Positions 23,279-32,229 of a stretch of 64,000 bases of DNA are shown here, piece by piece. The DNA comes from Abditibacteriaceae bacterium (GTDB lineage Bacteria > Armatimonadota > Abditibacteriia > Abditibacteriales > Abditibacteriaceae): positions 186,001 to 250,000 of the forward strand of contig JAFAZH010000005.1 in NCBI GenBank assembly GCA_019239895.1, in the 5' to 3' direction. How positions within the stretch are numbered: position 1 is the stretch's first letter; each line of letters starts with the position of its first letter. Under the pieces are notes generated by a model. That model had not been told where the DNA came from. It made no database searches and saw only the letters and a list, made by a program, of their open reading frames with translations. The translations under genes and the position numbers were made by a program.

Positions 23279-25708
23279 TTACAATATCTTATGCGGCAAG
23301 ACTTCAATCTCAACTGACTTAGTGCCCAACGATGAATGAGTCCCTTTAACCTTGATGAGTCCAGACCTTTGTGGCATCGTTTTCACCCAGAGGGCGCCAA
23401 CTCCGCCGCTGTCTGCCAGCGCAAACGGATTATCTCCCACTAGAACTCCCGGCCCCACAAGTTCAAAAGTGATAATGCCGCCTGCCAAGGCCCGTTGCGC
23501 ACCAAACTTATCCGCAACTTTGAAGAGCAGCCGGGTCGCATCGGAGCCATCTCCTATCAACGTGGTGTCATCAGCTTTAAGCAATAACTGATCCTGCTTC
23601 ATGTCGGAAGAATACGATTTTGACAGGGCCAGCCGATCATTAATATAACCGTCAATGCGCAATTCAGGATGGCCCGCGCCTTCCAGATCAAGATCGGCCA
23701 AAAAGGGCGGATATTGAAGATAGGGGTAACTCGTTACATCCGGGTGCAGAGTGGCGTGTGGCTGGCCATTAATAAACAATTCCAGGCGCTGGCAATTGGA
23801 GAAGATAGCAGCCCGGTGCCCTGGCCCACGGGATGTTTGCGGCCCAAAGTCCCAGTAAAAATTGGGTTGGATGACCACGCGCACCTGGGGATCAATTTGC
23901 GCTTGGTAAAACGACGCTCCCAGTTTAGGAATGCGAAAAACGTCGGCGATGCCTGCATACTTCACACTATGATACGAATTGATCAGGCTCTGGTAGTCAA
24001 ACGCGCACCAGGCGATCACCCCGCAGATGCGTGGGTTCGCCGCCGCTTTACTGTGGGCTTGAGCATGACGCAAAGCCTGCTGTTGTTGTAATGCGACATC
24101 TCCCGCAGGGCGATATTGGCTATTGAAGCCTCTGCGCTGGCTGTAATTGAATTGACCCACGGCCTCCGCCAGCATATAAGGGACGCCCGGCGTTGGTTCT
24201 GCAATGCCGACGCTGCCATCGGGAGCCGCATGGTAATCGTCATAGGCGAAGACCTCCTCATGCCAATCATGGAGCCAGTTCCGCCTCGAACCAGCCGTCA
24301 TTGAGCCAGATGTAGGCCGCGAGCCATCGAGCGTCTTGGCCATCTCCCTGGTCTTTTGATAAAGTGCCTCGTTGTTGGCTGATTCGTTGGCGCGCGTGCC
24401 CCAGATAACAATGGAGGGGTGATTACGATCACGGATAATCATATCTTGCGCGTCGCGCACCAGCAACGCTTGCCACTTCTCATCGCCGAGATAGCCCCAA
24501 CCGGGGACTTCCTCCCACACCATAAGACCCAATTCGTCGCAGGCGTCGAGGAAGGCTGCCGCTTGAGGATAATGGGAGCAGCGCACGATATTGCAGTTCA
24601 ATTCGTGACGCAGCATTGCGGCATCATGGCGCTGGACACGCGGGGGCATGGCACCACCAACATAAGGGAATAACTCGTGCCGATTTAAGCCAAAGAGCTG
24701 CCGTCGCCGCCCATTTAAAAAGAAGCCATCCAATTCAAAACGTGCCTCGCGTAGCCCGATGCGGGTGTGGTGGTTGTGCAACGGCTGACCATTCAACGAA
24801 ATAGTTGTCACCACATCGTACAGGTGTGGCGCATCTACGTCCCAGAAGGTGACATTGCCGAGCTTGTCCAGCACTAATCGAAACTCCGTTAAACCAGCCT
24901 TATCAATCCGCAGCGTCTCTTGCACGCGAGTGAGTACACGATCACCATCCCTGCATTCAACTTCAATATGGAGCGGCTTCTCTAGGGGCGTGCTGGCGTT
25001 AAGAGAACAGGTTACTTCAATGCGCCGGTCGGGGTCGAGAACGTGCGTCGGTTTGGCAAAGACATCACTGATAAAAATTGGTGGCATCACCTCTAACCGA
25101 ACCGAGCGATAGATGCCGCCAGGGGTTAGATAATCTATGCGCCGTGCGCCGCTGGGCGCACCTTCGGGTGGCACATTACTCCACCGTGAGTCCACCAACA
25201 CAGTCAGCACATTGTCGGCAGGTCTGAGCCAGTCGGTAATCTCATAAGCAAAGGGCAGGTAGCCGCCTAAGTGTTGCGGCAAAGGATGGTCATTGATAGT
25301 CGGCGTAGCGCCGACCATGACACCATCGAAATGGAGGAACACCCGCAGCCTACCCACTTCCCTGGGGAGGGTAAAATGGCGACGGTAAATCCACACATCC
25401 TGCCACTGCGCTGCATCCCAATTTTGCCACGATAGCTTTGCCACACAATGCGGCAAGGTGATCCGCTCAAAATGGGAATCATGAGATTTCGAGGTGGCCG
25501 CCACTCCATCAAACTTGCCGCCGAAAAGCCAATCTTGATCCAGGTTGATGGTGCCACTCGCTGGCCCCTGTTGGCCCTTGGGTTGGTGCGGATCAAGGCC
25601 GTAGCCACGCAGCATGGGCACTCCCATCGCCAATGTGCTGAGAGCGCAGTGTTGAATGAAGTCACGACGCGAGACAACCGCTGACCTGTGCAGATTTTTA
25701 GGGGCCAT
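23279..25708 (-). CDS. Tat-exported GH2 glycoside hydrolase (beta-galactosidase-like)
   Basis: Residues 13-19 read SRRDFIQ, a twin-arginine signal, followed by a hydrophobic stretch. The domain order is that of GH2: sugar-binding beta-sandwich (about 55-210), Ig-like domain (about 212-320) and TIM barrel (from about 322). In the barrel, GLNRHELFPY, VRCSHYPQ and LGLMVWEEVP are typical; Glu442 in RANES is the expected acid/base and Glu515 in MLAEAVG the likely nucleophile. Further beta domains complete 809 residues. It should cleave terminal beta-linked sugars (galactose, glucuronate or similar) outside the cytoplasm. The regulator upstream, 34 bases away on the same strand, probably controls it. 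Confidence 0.85.
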   Translation of the reverse strand: MAPKNLHRSAVVSRRDFIQHCALSTLAMGVPMLRGYGLDPHQPKGQQGPASGTINLDQDWLFGGKFDGVAATSKSHDSHFERITLPHCVAKLSWQNWDAAQWQDVWIYRRHFTLPREVGRLRVFLHFDGVMVGATPTINDHPLPQHLGGYLPFAYEITDWLRPADNVLTVLVDSRWSNVPPEGAPSGARRIDYLTPGGIYRSVRLEVMPPIFISDVFAKPTHVLDPDRRIEVTCSLNASTPLEKPLHIEVECRDGDRVLTRVQETLRIDKAGLTEFRLVLDKLGNVTFWDVDAPHLYDVVTTISLNGQPLHNHHTRIGLREARFELDGFFLNGRRRQLFGLNRHELFPYVGGAMPPRVQRHDAAMLRHELNCNIVRCSHYPQAAAFLDACDELGLMVWEEVPGWGYLGDEKWQALLVRDAQDMIIRDRNHPSIVIWGTRANESANNEALYQKTREMAKTLDGSRPTSGSMTAGSRRNWLHDWHEEVFAYDDYHAAPDGSVGIAEPTPGVPYMLAEAVGQFNYSQRRGFNSQYRPAGDVALQQQQALRHAQAHSKAAANPRICGVIAWCAFDYQSLINSYHSVKYAGIADVFRIPKLGASFYQAQIDPQVRVVIQPNFYWDFGPQTSRGPGHRAAIFSNCQRLELFINGQPHATLHPDVTSYPYLQYPPFLADLDLEGAGHPELRIDGYINDRLALSKSYSSDMKQDQLLLKADDTTLIGDGSDATRLLFKVADKFGAQRALAGGIITFELVGPGVLVGDNPFALADSGGVGALWVKTMPQRSGLIKVKGTHSSLGTKSVEIEVLPHKIL

Positions 25709-25742
25709 GCTTACTTAGCAGAGAAGTTAATATAACGAGCCT

Positions 25743-26900
25743 TCATTGACCATTAACAGACTTGAGCTTGGGTTCAATGCTGACGGTGGCCGAGGCCGGG
25801 GTTTTGCCTTCCATCAGGGTTTCCAACATATCAAACATGGCCTGGACGATTTCGGCGGGGTCAACTTCGATAATGGTGAGGTCGGCTTCATAGCCGGAGA
25901 GGGCAGTGGAACCATGATTAGTGTGGGTAGCGATGCGCAGGTCTTTGCCGACGTGTTGGCCGACTTTACCCAGGGCTACGACGGCACCGCGCGTCATCAT
26001 GTCATCTAAGATGACCAAGCCATCGGGCATCTCTTCGCGTTTGGCTTTGGTCGCACCGGCGGCGTTGCCAAACACCTCAAATGCAGCACGGAAACCTTGT
26101 TCCTGGTTGGTCTCACGCGGCTGAGTTTCCACCGTATCGGTCAGGCTCTCCACATTCCACACATATTCCGGCTTATAAGTTAAGCCATGTTTTTTGAGGG
26201 CCTGGCGAAAGGCGTCTAATTCAGGAAAGGACTTTTGGCCACTGGCCGGGCCGATGCCCACGCCAGCCGGAATCCACAGGCCAATGCGACGGCAGCCCTG
26301 GCTCACCAGATTCTCTACGCCCATACGCACCACTGCCGGGTGGTCAATTTTCACACGCCAGGGAGCAATGGGGGTATAAGCGAGGGCCACAGTCGGGATT
26401 TTCTGTTGCAGCAGCCACGATATTGCTTCCGGGTTCTGTTCACCGACGAATAAAATGCCCTGCAAGCGGCGGGTGTGAATGGCATCTACCAGATCATCAT
26501 GCACTGGCAAGCCATCGTGGGAGGGAATCGCTAAGTAAAAACTAAATTTCTCTTCGCTGGAAGCGGCCCGCCGTCGGGATTCTTCAACGAGCAAACCGCA
26601 GAAGGGCGAGGCCCCCGGCTGAAAAATGTCACGGTCATAGACTAAGCCAACGGTGCGCTGATTCAAGCGGGGGGAAACATAGGTGCCTGACCCTTGACGG
26701 CGGTAAATTAAATTTTGCGCTTCTAATTCACTCATCGCCCGATGCAACGTCATCACGCTCACATTGAGTCTTTCACTAAGCTGTTGCATCGGTAAAAATT
26801 TACCTTTCGGTGCCAGTTCATGTACGTTCTCGATGAGATAATCACTAAGCGCCTGTGTCTTTGTTTGATGGCGCATCGGAGTTAATTTAGAAGAAGCCAT
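25743..26900 (-). CDS. GntR-LacI type transcriptional regulator (AraR-like)
   Basis: Residues about 12-75 are a GntR winged helix (LPMQQLSERLNVSVMTLHRAM, RRQGSGTYV). From about 83 (TVGLVYDRDIF) to 375 the protein is a periplasmic-binding-protein-like sugar sensor as in LacI/AraR. This GntR-LacI hybrid layout is typical of AraR-like repressors of sugar genes. It is coded directly upstream of the Tat-exported GH2 enzyme on the same strand, so the likely signal is a product of that enzyme. ATG at 26900 has no clear binding site. Confidence 0.85.
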   Translation of the reverse strand: MASSKLTPMRHQTKTQALSDYLIENVHELAPKGKFLPMQQLSERLNVSVMTLHRAMSELEAQNLIYRRQGSGTYVSPRLNQRTVGLVYDRDIFQPGASPFCGLLVEESRRRAASSEEKFSFYLAIPSHDGLPVHDDLVDAIHTRRLQGILFVGEQNPEAISWLLQQKIPTVALAYTPIAPWRVKIDHPAVVRMGVENLVSQGCRRIGLWIPAGVGIGPASGQKSFPELDAFRQALKKHGLTYKPEYVWNVESLTDTVETQPRETNQEQGFRAAFEVFGNAAGATKAKREEMPDGLVILDDMMTRGAVVALGKVGQHVGKDLRIATHTNHGSTALSGYEADLTIIEVDPAEIVQAMFDMLETLMEGKTPASATVSIEPKLKSVNGQ

Positions 26901-27006
26901 AATCGTATTGAGAGTTCTTTCTATAGCGTTTGCTGCCTTGTTCTATAAGCCTAGCTTACCACCCTACTCATAATATCACAATACAGCCCCTAAAGCGCAG
27001 CAAGCT

Positions 27007-27105
27007 AGGTATAAGGTTTGAGGTATAGGGTTGGGTATAAACTGTAGGCTTTAATAAGAGAGGATTTGTTATGTAGTGCTAAACCCCGAACCCTGTACCC
27101 TAATT
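27007..27105. repeat. Imperfect inverted repeat of AGGGTT-type
   Basis: AGGTATAGGGTTGGGTAT (27021-27038) within a longer arm from 27007 pairs imperfectly with CTAAACCCCGAACCCTGTAC (27079-27098) and following bases. It fills the 3' side of the SpoIIE phosphatase gene. The arms are A/G-rich with GGGTT steps. Confidence 0.45.
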
Positions 27106-29391
27106 AGCCGAAAGGTAGACAATGGTGAGGTCATCGCTGGGGGGGGCACCAGCAACGTGCGTTTGCACGGCGAGTTCAATGGTTCTCAAATCTTCTGGTT
27201 CGTCAGAGGCATCGTTAGCGCCACAGGTGGCATTTCCGTTCAGACCCTTATCCACGCCAGTGTTCTCGCCATTGAAAGCATTCTTGGCGCGGCCATTTTG
27301 CGGGCTGCGGCCCAGGGCGGCTGTAGACATACGATCATTACCTGCCACGACGGGAACGCCATCATCATCCAGATGATCCATAACGTTCAGGATGCGCTGC
27401 ATCCCGAACTCTTCACCGCGCGAGTTCATGGCTTCAGTCAAACCATCGGTGAACATTAGCAGGCGGTCGCCAGAATGCAATTCCACGGTGTTGACTTCCA
27501 GAAAATCACCAAATTCAGGTGAATCTACTACGCCCAGCGCAAAGCCACCCGGACTCAGCACATCTATGGGAGCGTCCGGGTGCGCCACAATCAGAGGCTC
27601 GTGACCAGCGCGGCCCCAGGAAAAACGTCGGGTGGGAATCTCCAGAATACCATAGACACAGGTGATGAACATATCACGGCGCAAGTCCTGGCTCATGAAT
27701 TCATTAACACGCGACAGCACTTCGCGCACGTCCGGGTTGCCCCGCGCGAGGGTGCGAAACGCACTGCGAATCGTTGCCACCGTAATGGCGGCGGGCACGC
27801 CTTTGCCCGAAACGTCAGCGACTACAATGCCTAAATGGTCTTTATCTACCCAGAAGAAATCGTAGTAATCGCCGCCGACTTCGGTAGCAGGCGTGCCCAC
27901 TGCGGCAATCTTGAAACCTGGCACCGTGGGGCACTCTTTAGGCAACATGCGCTGTTGGATGTCATGGGCAATCTGCAAATCACGGCGCAAGCGTTCCTGC
28001 CGCCCAATTTCTAGGGTCAGAATAGCATGGTTGATTGAAAGTGCCCCCTGGTCGCCCAGAGCTTGCATAAGAGATTGATCGTCGGGGCCAAACGAACCGC
28101 GTTGCTTGTTCAAGACAGCCATCACGCCCAAAGGCTCATCGCGGATGCGCAGGGGCACAATCAGCATGGACTTGTTGCGCATAAAGTCGGTGGTAGTACC
28201 CATCATGACGCCCTGAGCTTTTACATCATCAATAATGCGGGCTTCTCCGCTCTGGGCCACTTCTCCAATGACGCCTTCACCCAAGCGAAACGTCTGGTGC
28301 TCCATTTCGGCTTGCAACTCCTCCGTGCGATGGGGCGAGTTGGCCGCCGCCGTATCAACGTGCAAAGGCGGAAAAAACCCGCGCACTACACGCGGGTCTA
28401 ATAAATCGGTCTCAGAATGATAAAGATAAATGGCCCCGGCAGATGCTTCAGTCGTTTCCAGAGCTGTATCCAGGACAATGCGTAGCACCTGCTCAAACTG
28501 AAGTTCTTTGGTGAAGGCGGTGCCAATACGTTGCAAGAACGAGAAGATCACTTGCCGCTCACGGCCTAGTCGGTGTCGGGAGCTTTCTACTGTCTCATAC
28601 TCAAACAATACGCCACGAGCTATGATGCCGACGAGGAGGCCATAGGTTATCGTTTGACTTAATGGCCCCGGCGCAGGATTAGCGAACAGCAGGCTAATAA
28701 TGGCACCCACCATCCAGACCGCAAAGGCTCCCATCAAAGTTGTTGGATTATACAGCAGCAAACCTTGCTCATCGTGACGCAGACCACGCTGCCGCAGACC
28801 ATAAATGATGCCACAAATCAGCCCGATACGCACAACGAAGGTCACATCAGCCACAATCGCCTGCGAATGCGTGCCGAGGACACCCGTGACCGCCACAATG
28901 GTGAAGGCAACCCAGAAGGCCACGAAAACTCCGGTCAAAGCACCCGCCGCGGCACCTTTCTTTTCTTGCGGCTCATAAAGTATTCCGTAGCCCAGCAAGA
29001 TAACACTCAGAATACCCAGGCAGGTGACCCAATTATAAAGATTGATGGCCACCGCGATAGAGGATAAGTCGCTGGTTCCGGCATGACCCGCCCACCACTG
29101 CACCCATAAACTCCAGTCGTTCGACTTGGTGACCTGGGCATAAAGCAGCACCGACAAAAACTCGCGCACCAATAAGACGATAAAAGCGCCTATCAAGCGC
29201 GTGTATTGGGCACGACGGCGGCGGGCCGCAGCAAAGTAATTGACGCCGGGTTTATCTTCCGAAAACGAGAGGTAGAGGAATTCACGACGACGGGCCGCGC
29301 TCCAGTCGAAGTAGACCAGCAATAGCCCGCACGCCGCCAACATTAAGTTGAGGACGCTAAAAGCTAATACTATGTAAGAAGCCTGACCCAT
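27100..29391 (-). CDS. Membrane-anchored GAF-SpoIIE (PP2C) phosphatase, RsbU-like
   Basis: About 265 N-terminal residues form six to seven transmembrane segments. A GAF domain follows (about 290-450; GAIYLYH, GEGVIGEVAQSGEARIID). After a short helix (ARDIQQRML-type: IAHDIQQRMLP) the SpoIIE/PP2C domain begins: EVGGDYYDFF, VVADVSGKGVPAA, FTDGLTEAMN and SDDLTIV give the metal-binding aspartates. Such proteins dephosphorylate anti-anti-sigma factors in partner-switching stress pathways; no RsbV/RsbW genes are nearby. Odd: between FGMQRILNVM and the final SDD motif there is a segment of about 60 residues (672-732), rich in Asn, Gly and Asp, where relatives have a short helix. Confidence 0.87.
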   Translation of the reverse strand: MGQASYIVLAFSVLNLMLAACGLLLVYFDWSAARRREFLYLSFSEDKPGVNYFAAARRRRAQYTRLIGAFIVLLVREFLSVLLYAQVTKSNDWSLWVQWWAGHAGTSDLSSIAVAINLYNWVTCLGILSVILLGYGILYEPQEKKGAAAGALTGVFVAFWVAFTIVAVTGVLGTHSQAIVADVTFVVRIGLICGIIYGLRQRGLRHDEQGLLLYNPTTLMGAFAVWMVGAIISLLFANPAPGPLSQTITYGLLVGIIARGVLFEYETVESSRHRLGRERQVIFSFLQRIGTAFTKELQFEQVLRIVLDTALETTEASAGAIYLYHSETDLLDPRVVRGFFPPLHVDTAAANSPHRTEELQAEMEHQTFRLGEGVIGEVAQSGEARIIDDVKAQGVMMGTTTDFMRNKSMLIVPLRIRDEPLGVMAVLNKQRGSFGPDDQSLMQALGDQGALSINHAILTLEIGRQERLRRDLQIAHDIQQRMLPKECPTVPGFKIAAVGTPATEVGGDYYDFFWVDKDHLGIVVADVSGKGVPAAITVATIRSAFRTLARGNPDVREVLSRVNEFMSQDLRRDMFITCVYGILEIPTRRFSWGRAGHEPLIVAHPDAPIDVLSPGGFALGVVDSPEFGDFLEVNTVELHSGDRLLMFTDGLTEAMNSRGEEFGMQRILNVMDHLDDDGVPVVAGNDRMSTAALGRSPQNGRAKNAFNGENTGVDKGLNGNATCGANDASDEPEDLRTIELAVQTHVAGAPPSDDLTIVYLSAN

Positions 29392-29682
29392 ATCATTAGA
29401 ACGGCTGGCTGAAAGCGGATTTCGAGCGCAACTTGAAGACGGCGAGTAGCTTCAGCATTGCCTCACTTAAACCGCTCAGTCCACGCCTCATGGAGTTCTT
29501 ATTGAGTCCCATCAAGTCAGTGCTGACCCAACGGCTCATTATAGCACGCCCAGTACACTTGCGCCGCTTTTACAGACGATTATCATGGCACTACGTTCTA
29601 CAACTGGTGCAATTAAAATTGCGCTACAACTGCGACCATAACTAACTTCCTCCACACGTGCTGCCAGACCGCCCAAATTATC

Positions 29683-30636
29683 TCAAGTTATTCCCGCAGA
29701 GCGGGCACGGGGATGCGCTGCCTCATAGACATTCTTCAAATGCGAGGCTCCTATCCGTGTATAAATTTGGGTGGAGCTAAGTGAACGATGGCCCAGTAAT
29801 TCCTGCACAACACGCAAATCGGCCCCGCCCTCTAATAAGTGCGTGGCAAAGGAGTGACGCAGGGTGTGGGGGGTGACTTTCTTCTGCAATTGGGCACGCC
29901 CAGCGTAATCCAGCACCAGCATATAGATGGCATGTGCCGATAAGCGCGTGCCGCGTCCATTGATCCAGACAGCATCGGTGGTATTGGCCAACTCGTTCTT
30001 GCGCCGCGCCATTAACACAGGCCGTGCCTGTTCGACATAATCTTGCAGGGCACGCAAGGCATAACGCCCCAGCAAGACCACGCGCTCTTTACTGCCCTTA
30101 CCGCTCACTACCCGCGCTTCCCCGGCCCGCCAGTCCACATCCGGCAACGAAAGCGCCGCCGCTTCTGCCACCCGCATCCCTGTGGCGTACAGAAACTCTA
30201 ATAATGCCTTGTCGCGCTGCCCGAAAGGAGTCTCAATGTTGGGCAAAATGAGTAACTTCTCGACTTCGCCAATATCAAGTACATCGGGCAATGGCTTGGC
30301 TGCCTTGGGCGAGAGCACCTGCGCGGCAGGATTGAGTTCAATGACGTTCTCGCGCTCCATCCATTTAAAGAACGCCTTGAGCGATGACAACTTGCGCACC
30401 ACGGAGCGACGATCATAATCATGCGTCGCCAGATAGCCCAGGTAGCGGCGAATCATTAAATACGTGACTTTTTCCCAACCCTGGCCTGTTGTCCGGCTAT
30501 TAGGCCGCACCAATAGCTCACTTTCGAGCCATTCAACGAATTGGATTAAATCTCGCGTGTAACTGCGGAGGGTATGCGGCGAGGCATTGCGCGCATCCTG
30601 GAGATGGGAGGCAAAGTGATCAATATGGCCATGCAT
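29683..30636 (-). CDS. Tyrosine recombinase XerC/XerD
   Basis: A 317-residue integrase with N-terminal SAM-like domain (about 3-95) and catalytic domain. The active-site set is complete: Arg155 (ATGMRVAEA), Lys180 (SGKGSKER), His257 and Arg260 (HTLRHSFATHLL), His283 (LGHRS) and Tyr292 (IYTRI). The length and the chromosomal setting next to trmFO favour a housekeeping dimer-resolution enzyme over a phage integrase; xerC next to trmFO is a familiar arrangement. XerC and XerD cannot be told apart from this alone. ATG at 30636, no clear binding site. The 291 bases downstream of the phosphatase start (29392-29682) show no feature. Confidence 0.9.
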   Translation of the reverse strand: MHGHIDHFASHLQDARNASPHTLRSYTRDLIQFVEWLESELLVRPNSRTTGQGWEKVTYLMIRRYLGYLATHDYDRRSVVRKLSSLKAFFKWMERENVIELNPAAQVLSPKAAKPLPDVLDIGEVEKLLILPNIETPFGQRDKALLEFLYATGMRVAEAAALSLPDVDWRAGEARVVSGKGSKERVVLLGRYALRALQDYVEQARPVLMARRKNELANTTDAVWINGRGTRLSAHAIYMLVLDYAGRAQLQKKVTPHTLRHSFATHLLEGGADLRVVQELLGHRSLSSTQIYTRIGASHLKNVYEAAHPRARSAGIT

Positions 30637-30673
30637 AATAAGTGTGCTGTGATGAAGGCTGTGATGCTACCCT

Positions 30674-32002
30674 TTATTGTGCCATACTCAACCGGTTTTT
30701 ATCTATAAAAATTTCTAATGCGCCCAACGCCCGTTGCGCAAAGAATGCTGGCTTGTCCGCTTTGGGCACTTTCTCCTCCGGTGGCGGCAACAGCGCCCAA
30801 TTCGAGTTCATTGGCTGAAAGTGCTTCGCTTCGGCACTCGTGATGTAATGCGCCAGCGAACCCAGCACAGTTTCACGCGGAAAGGCCGTTGGTGCGCCCA
30901 GAGCATCTTTATTCAATAACAATGCGGCATTAATCCCTGCCATCAATCCCGCAGCGGCGGATTCGACATAACCTTCCACACCCGTCAATTGCCCGGCGAA
31001 GAAGAGGTCGTCACGGAACCTCGTCTGGAAAGTGGGACGCAATATCGAGGGGGAATTGATGAAGATATTTTTGTGAATAACTCCATAACGCACAATCTCC
31101 ACATTTTGCAGCCCAGGAATCAGGCGCAGCACCCGCGTTTGCTCCGGCCATTTCATGCGCGTTTGGAAACCGACGAGGTTATACATGGTACCTTCGGCAT
31201 TTTCGGCCCGCAGTTGCACACAGGCAAAGGGCCAGCGACCCGTTTTAGGGTCCGTTAAGCCCGCGCCGCGCAAAGCTCCGTAACGCATTGTCAAACGTCC
31301 CCGGCGGGCCAACTCTTCGACAGGCAGACAGCTTTCAAAATAGGGCACATCCTCTTCATTGTGCGCAGTGGCACTTTCAGCGGTCAGGATAGCTTCGCGC
31401 AACGTGTCATATTGCGCTTCGGTTAAGGGAGCATTCCAATAAGCCGCCCCACCCTTTTCATAGCGCGAGGCCAGGAAGAGTTGATCATAATCCAGGCTAT
31501 CCGCATCCACAATGGGAGCCACCGCGTCGAAGAAGTTGAGAAATCCCTCACCCAAGACCTCCTGAATCACCCCCGACAAGGACGCCGAAGTTAATGGCCC
31601 CGTCGCCACAATACAGGGCGTCTCTGGAATCGTCGTCACTTCGTCCCGGCAGATAGTAATGTTAGGATGCTGCCCCAATCGCTCTGTAATTAAAGACGCA
31701 AAGCGCACTCGGTCTACCGCCAGGGCCGAACCTGCTGCCACCGCCGAAGCATCCGCGCATTGAATAATGAGTGAGTCAAGGCGACGCATCTCCGCCTTCA
31801 ACAAGCCACTGGCTTTATCCAGGTTGTTGCTTTTGAGCGAATTGGAACAAACCAGTTCGGCCAAATCACCCGTGCGATGCACCGCTGTTGGCACTTTAGG
31901 CCGCATTTCATAAAGTCGTACCGGAACACCCCGCTGCGCCGCCTGCCACGCCGCCTCACAACCCGCCAGGCCCCCACCGATAACTGTTAATTCATTTGTC
32001 AT
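30674..32002 (-). CDS. trmFO: TrmFO, folate/FAD-dependent tRNA (uracil-54-C5)-methyltransferase
   Basis: Starts with the FAD-binding dinucleotide motif VIGGGLAGCEAAWQ (about 7-20), followed by YEMRP and by LAELVCSNSLKSNN, a block specific to TrmFO and GidA relatives with the cysteine used in methyl transfer. Further landmarks are IVATGPLTS, FFDAVAPIVD and the C-terminal FFAGQLTGVEGY. The enzyme makes ribothymidine at position 54 of tRNA with methylenetetrahydrofolate and FADH2. The length of 442 is normal. It lies upstream of the Xer gene with a 37-base gap, probably one operon. Confidence 0.95.
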   Translation of the reverse strand: MTNELTVIGGGLAGCEAAWQAAQRGVPVRLYEMRPKVPTAVHRTGDLAELVCSNSLKSNNLDKASGLLKAEMRRLDSLIIQCADASAVAAGSALAVDRVRFASLITERLGQHPNITICRDEVTTIPETPCIVATGPLTSASLSGVIQEVLGEGFLNFFDAVAPIVDADSLDYDQLFLASRYEKGGAAYWNAPLTEAQYDTLREAILTAESATAHNEEDVPYFESCLPVEELARRGRLTMRYGALRGAGLTDPKTGRWPFACVQLRAENAEGTMYNLVGFQTRMKWPEQTRVLRLIPGLQNVEIVRYGVIHKNIFINSPSILRPTFQTRFRDDLFFAGQLTGVEGYVESAAAGLMAGINAALLLNKDALGAPTAFPRETVLGSLAHYITSAEAKHFQPMNSNWALLPPPEEKVPKADKPAFFAQRALGALEIFIDKNRLSMAQ

Positions 32003-32020
32003 TGTTTATTTTTGATTTTA

Positions 32021-32227
32021 GCCACGGAACCACACAGAAGGACACGGAAAGACGAAGAGGGGAGAAGTCCGAGAGGAGGCTAACGAACCCGGAGCGTAAG
32101 CGACGGGCTTGTCTAATAATCTCCAGTAACTCCTACAGAAGCCCGTCGCTTACGCTCCGGGTTCGCTACTTATCCCTTCTCCCACTCTCCTCTTCCCCCT
32201 TCTTTCTGTGTCCTTCTGTGGCTAATA
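32021..32227. repeat. Nested inverted repeats between trmFO and the CCA enzyme gene
   Basis: Inner element: a 27-bp perfect inverted repeat with arms 32084-32110 and 32139-32165 and a 28-base loop. Outer element: A/G-rich left arm with CCACGGAACCACACAGAAGG (32023-32042) and the following GACACGGAAAGACG, against a pyrimidine-rich right arm ending CTTTCTGTGTCCTTCTGTGG (32201-32220). The inner family recurs, degenerate, at 11981-12054. One element appears to have landed inside the other. Confidence 0.75.
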
Positions 32228-32229
32228 AA

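Noticed and set aside
29392..29682. Possible tRNA or small RNA gene in the gap
   Set aside because: No cloverleaf with acceptor and T-arm consensus and no terminator hairpin could be drawn.
29683..30636. Tyrosine recombinase as marker of an integrated element
   Set aside because: It lies with trmFO in a housekeeping context; no att-like direct repeats, tRNA or phage genes are nearby.
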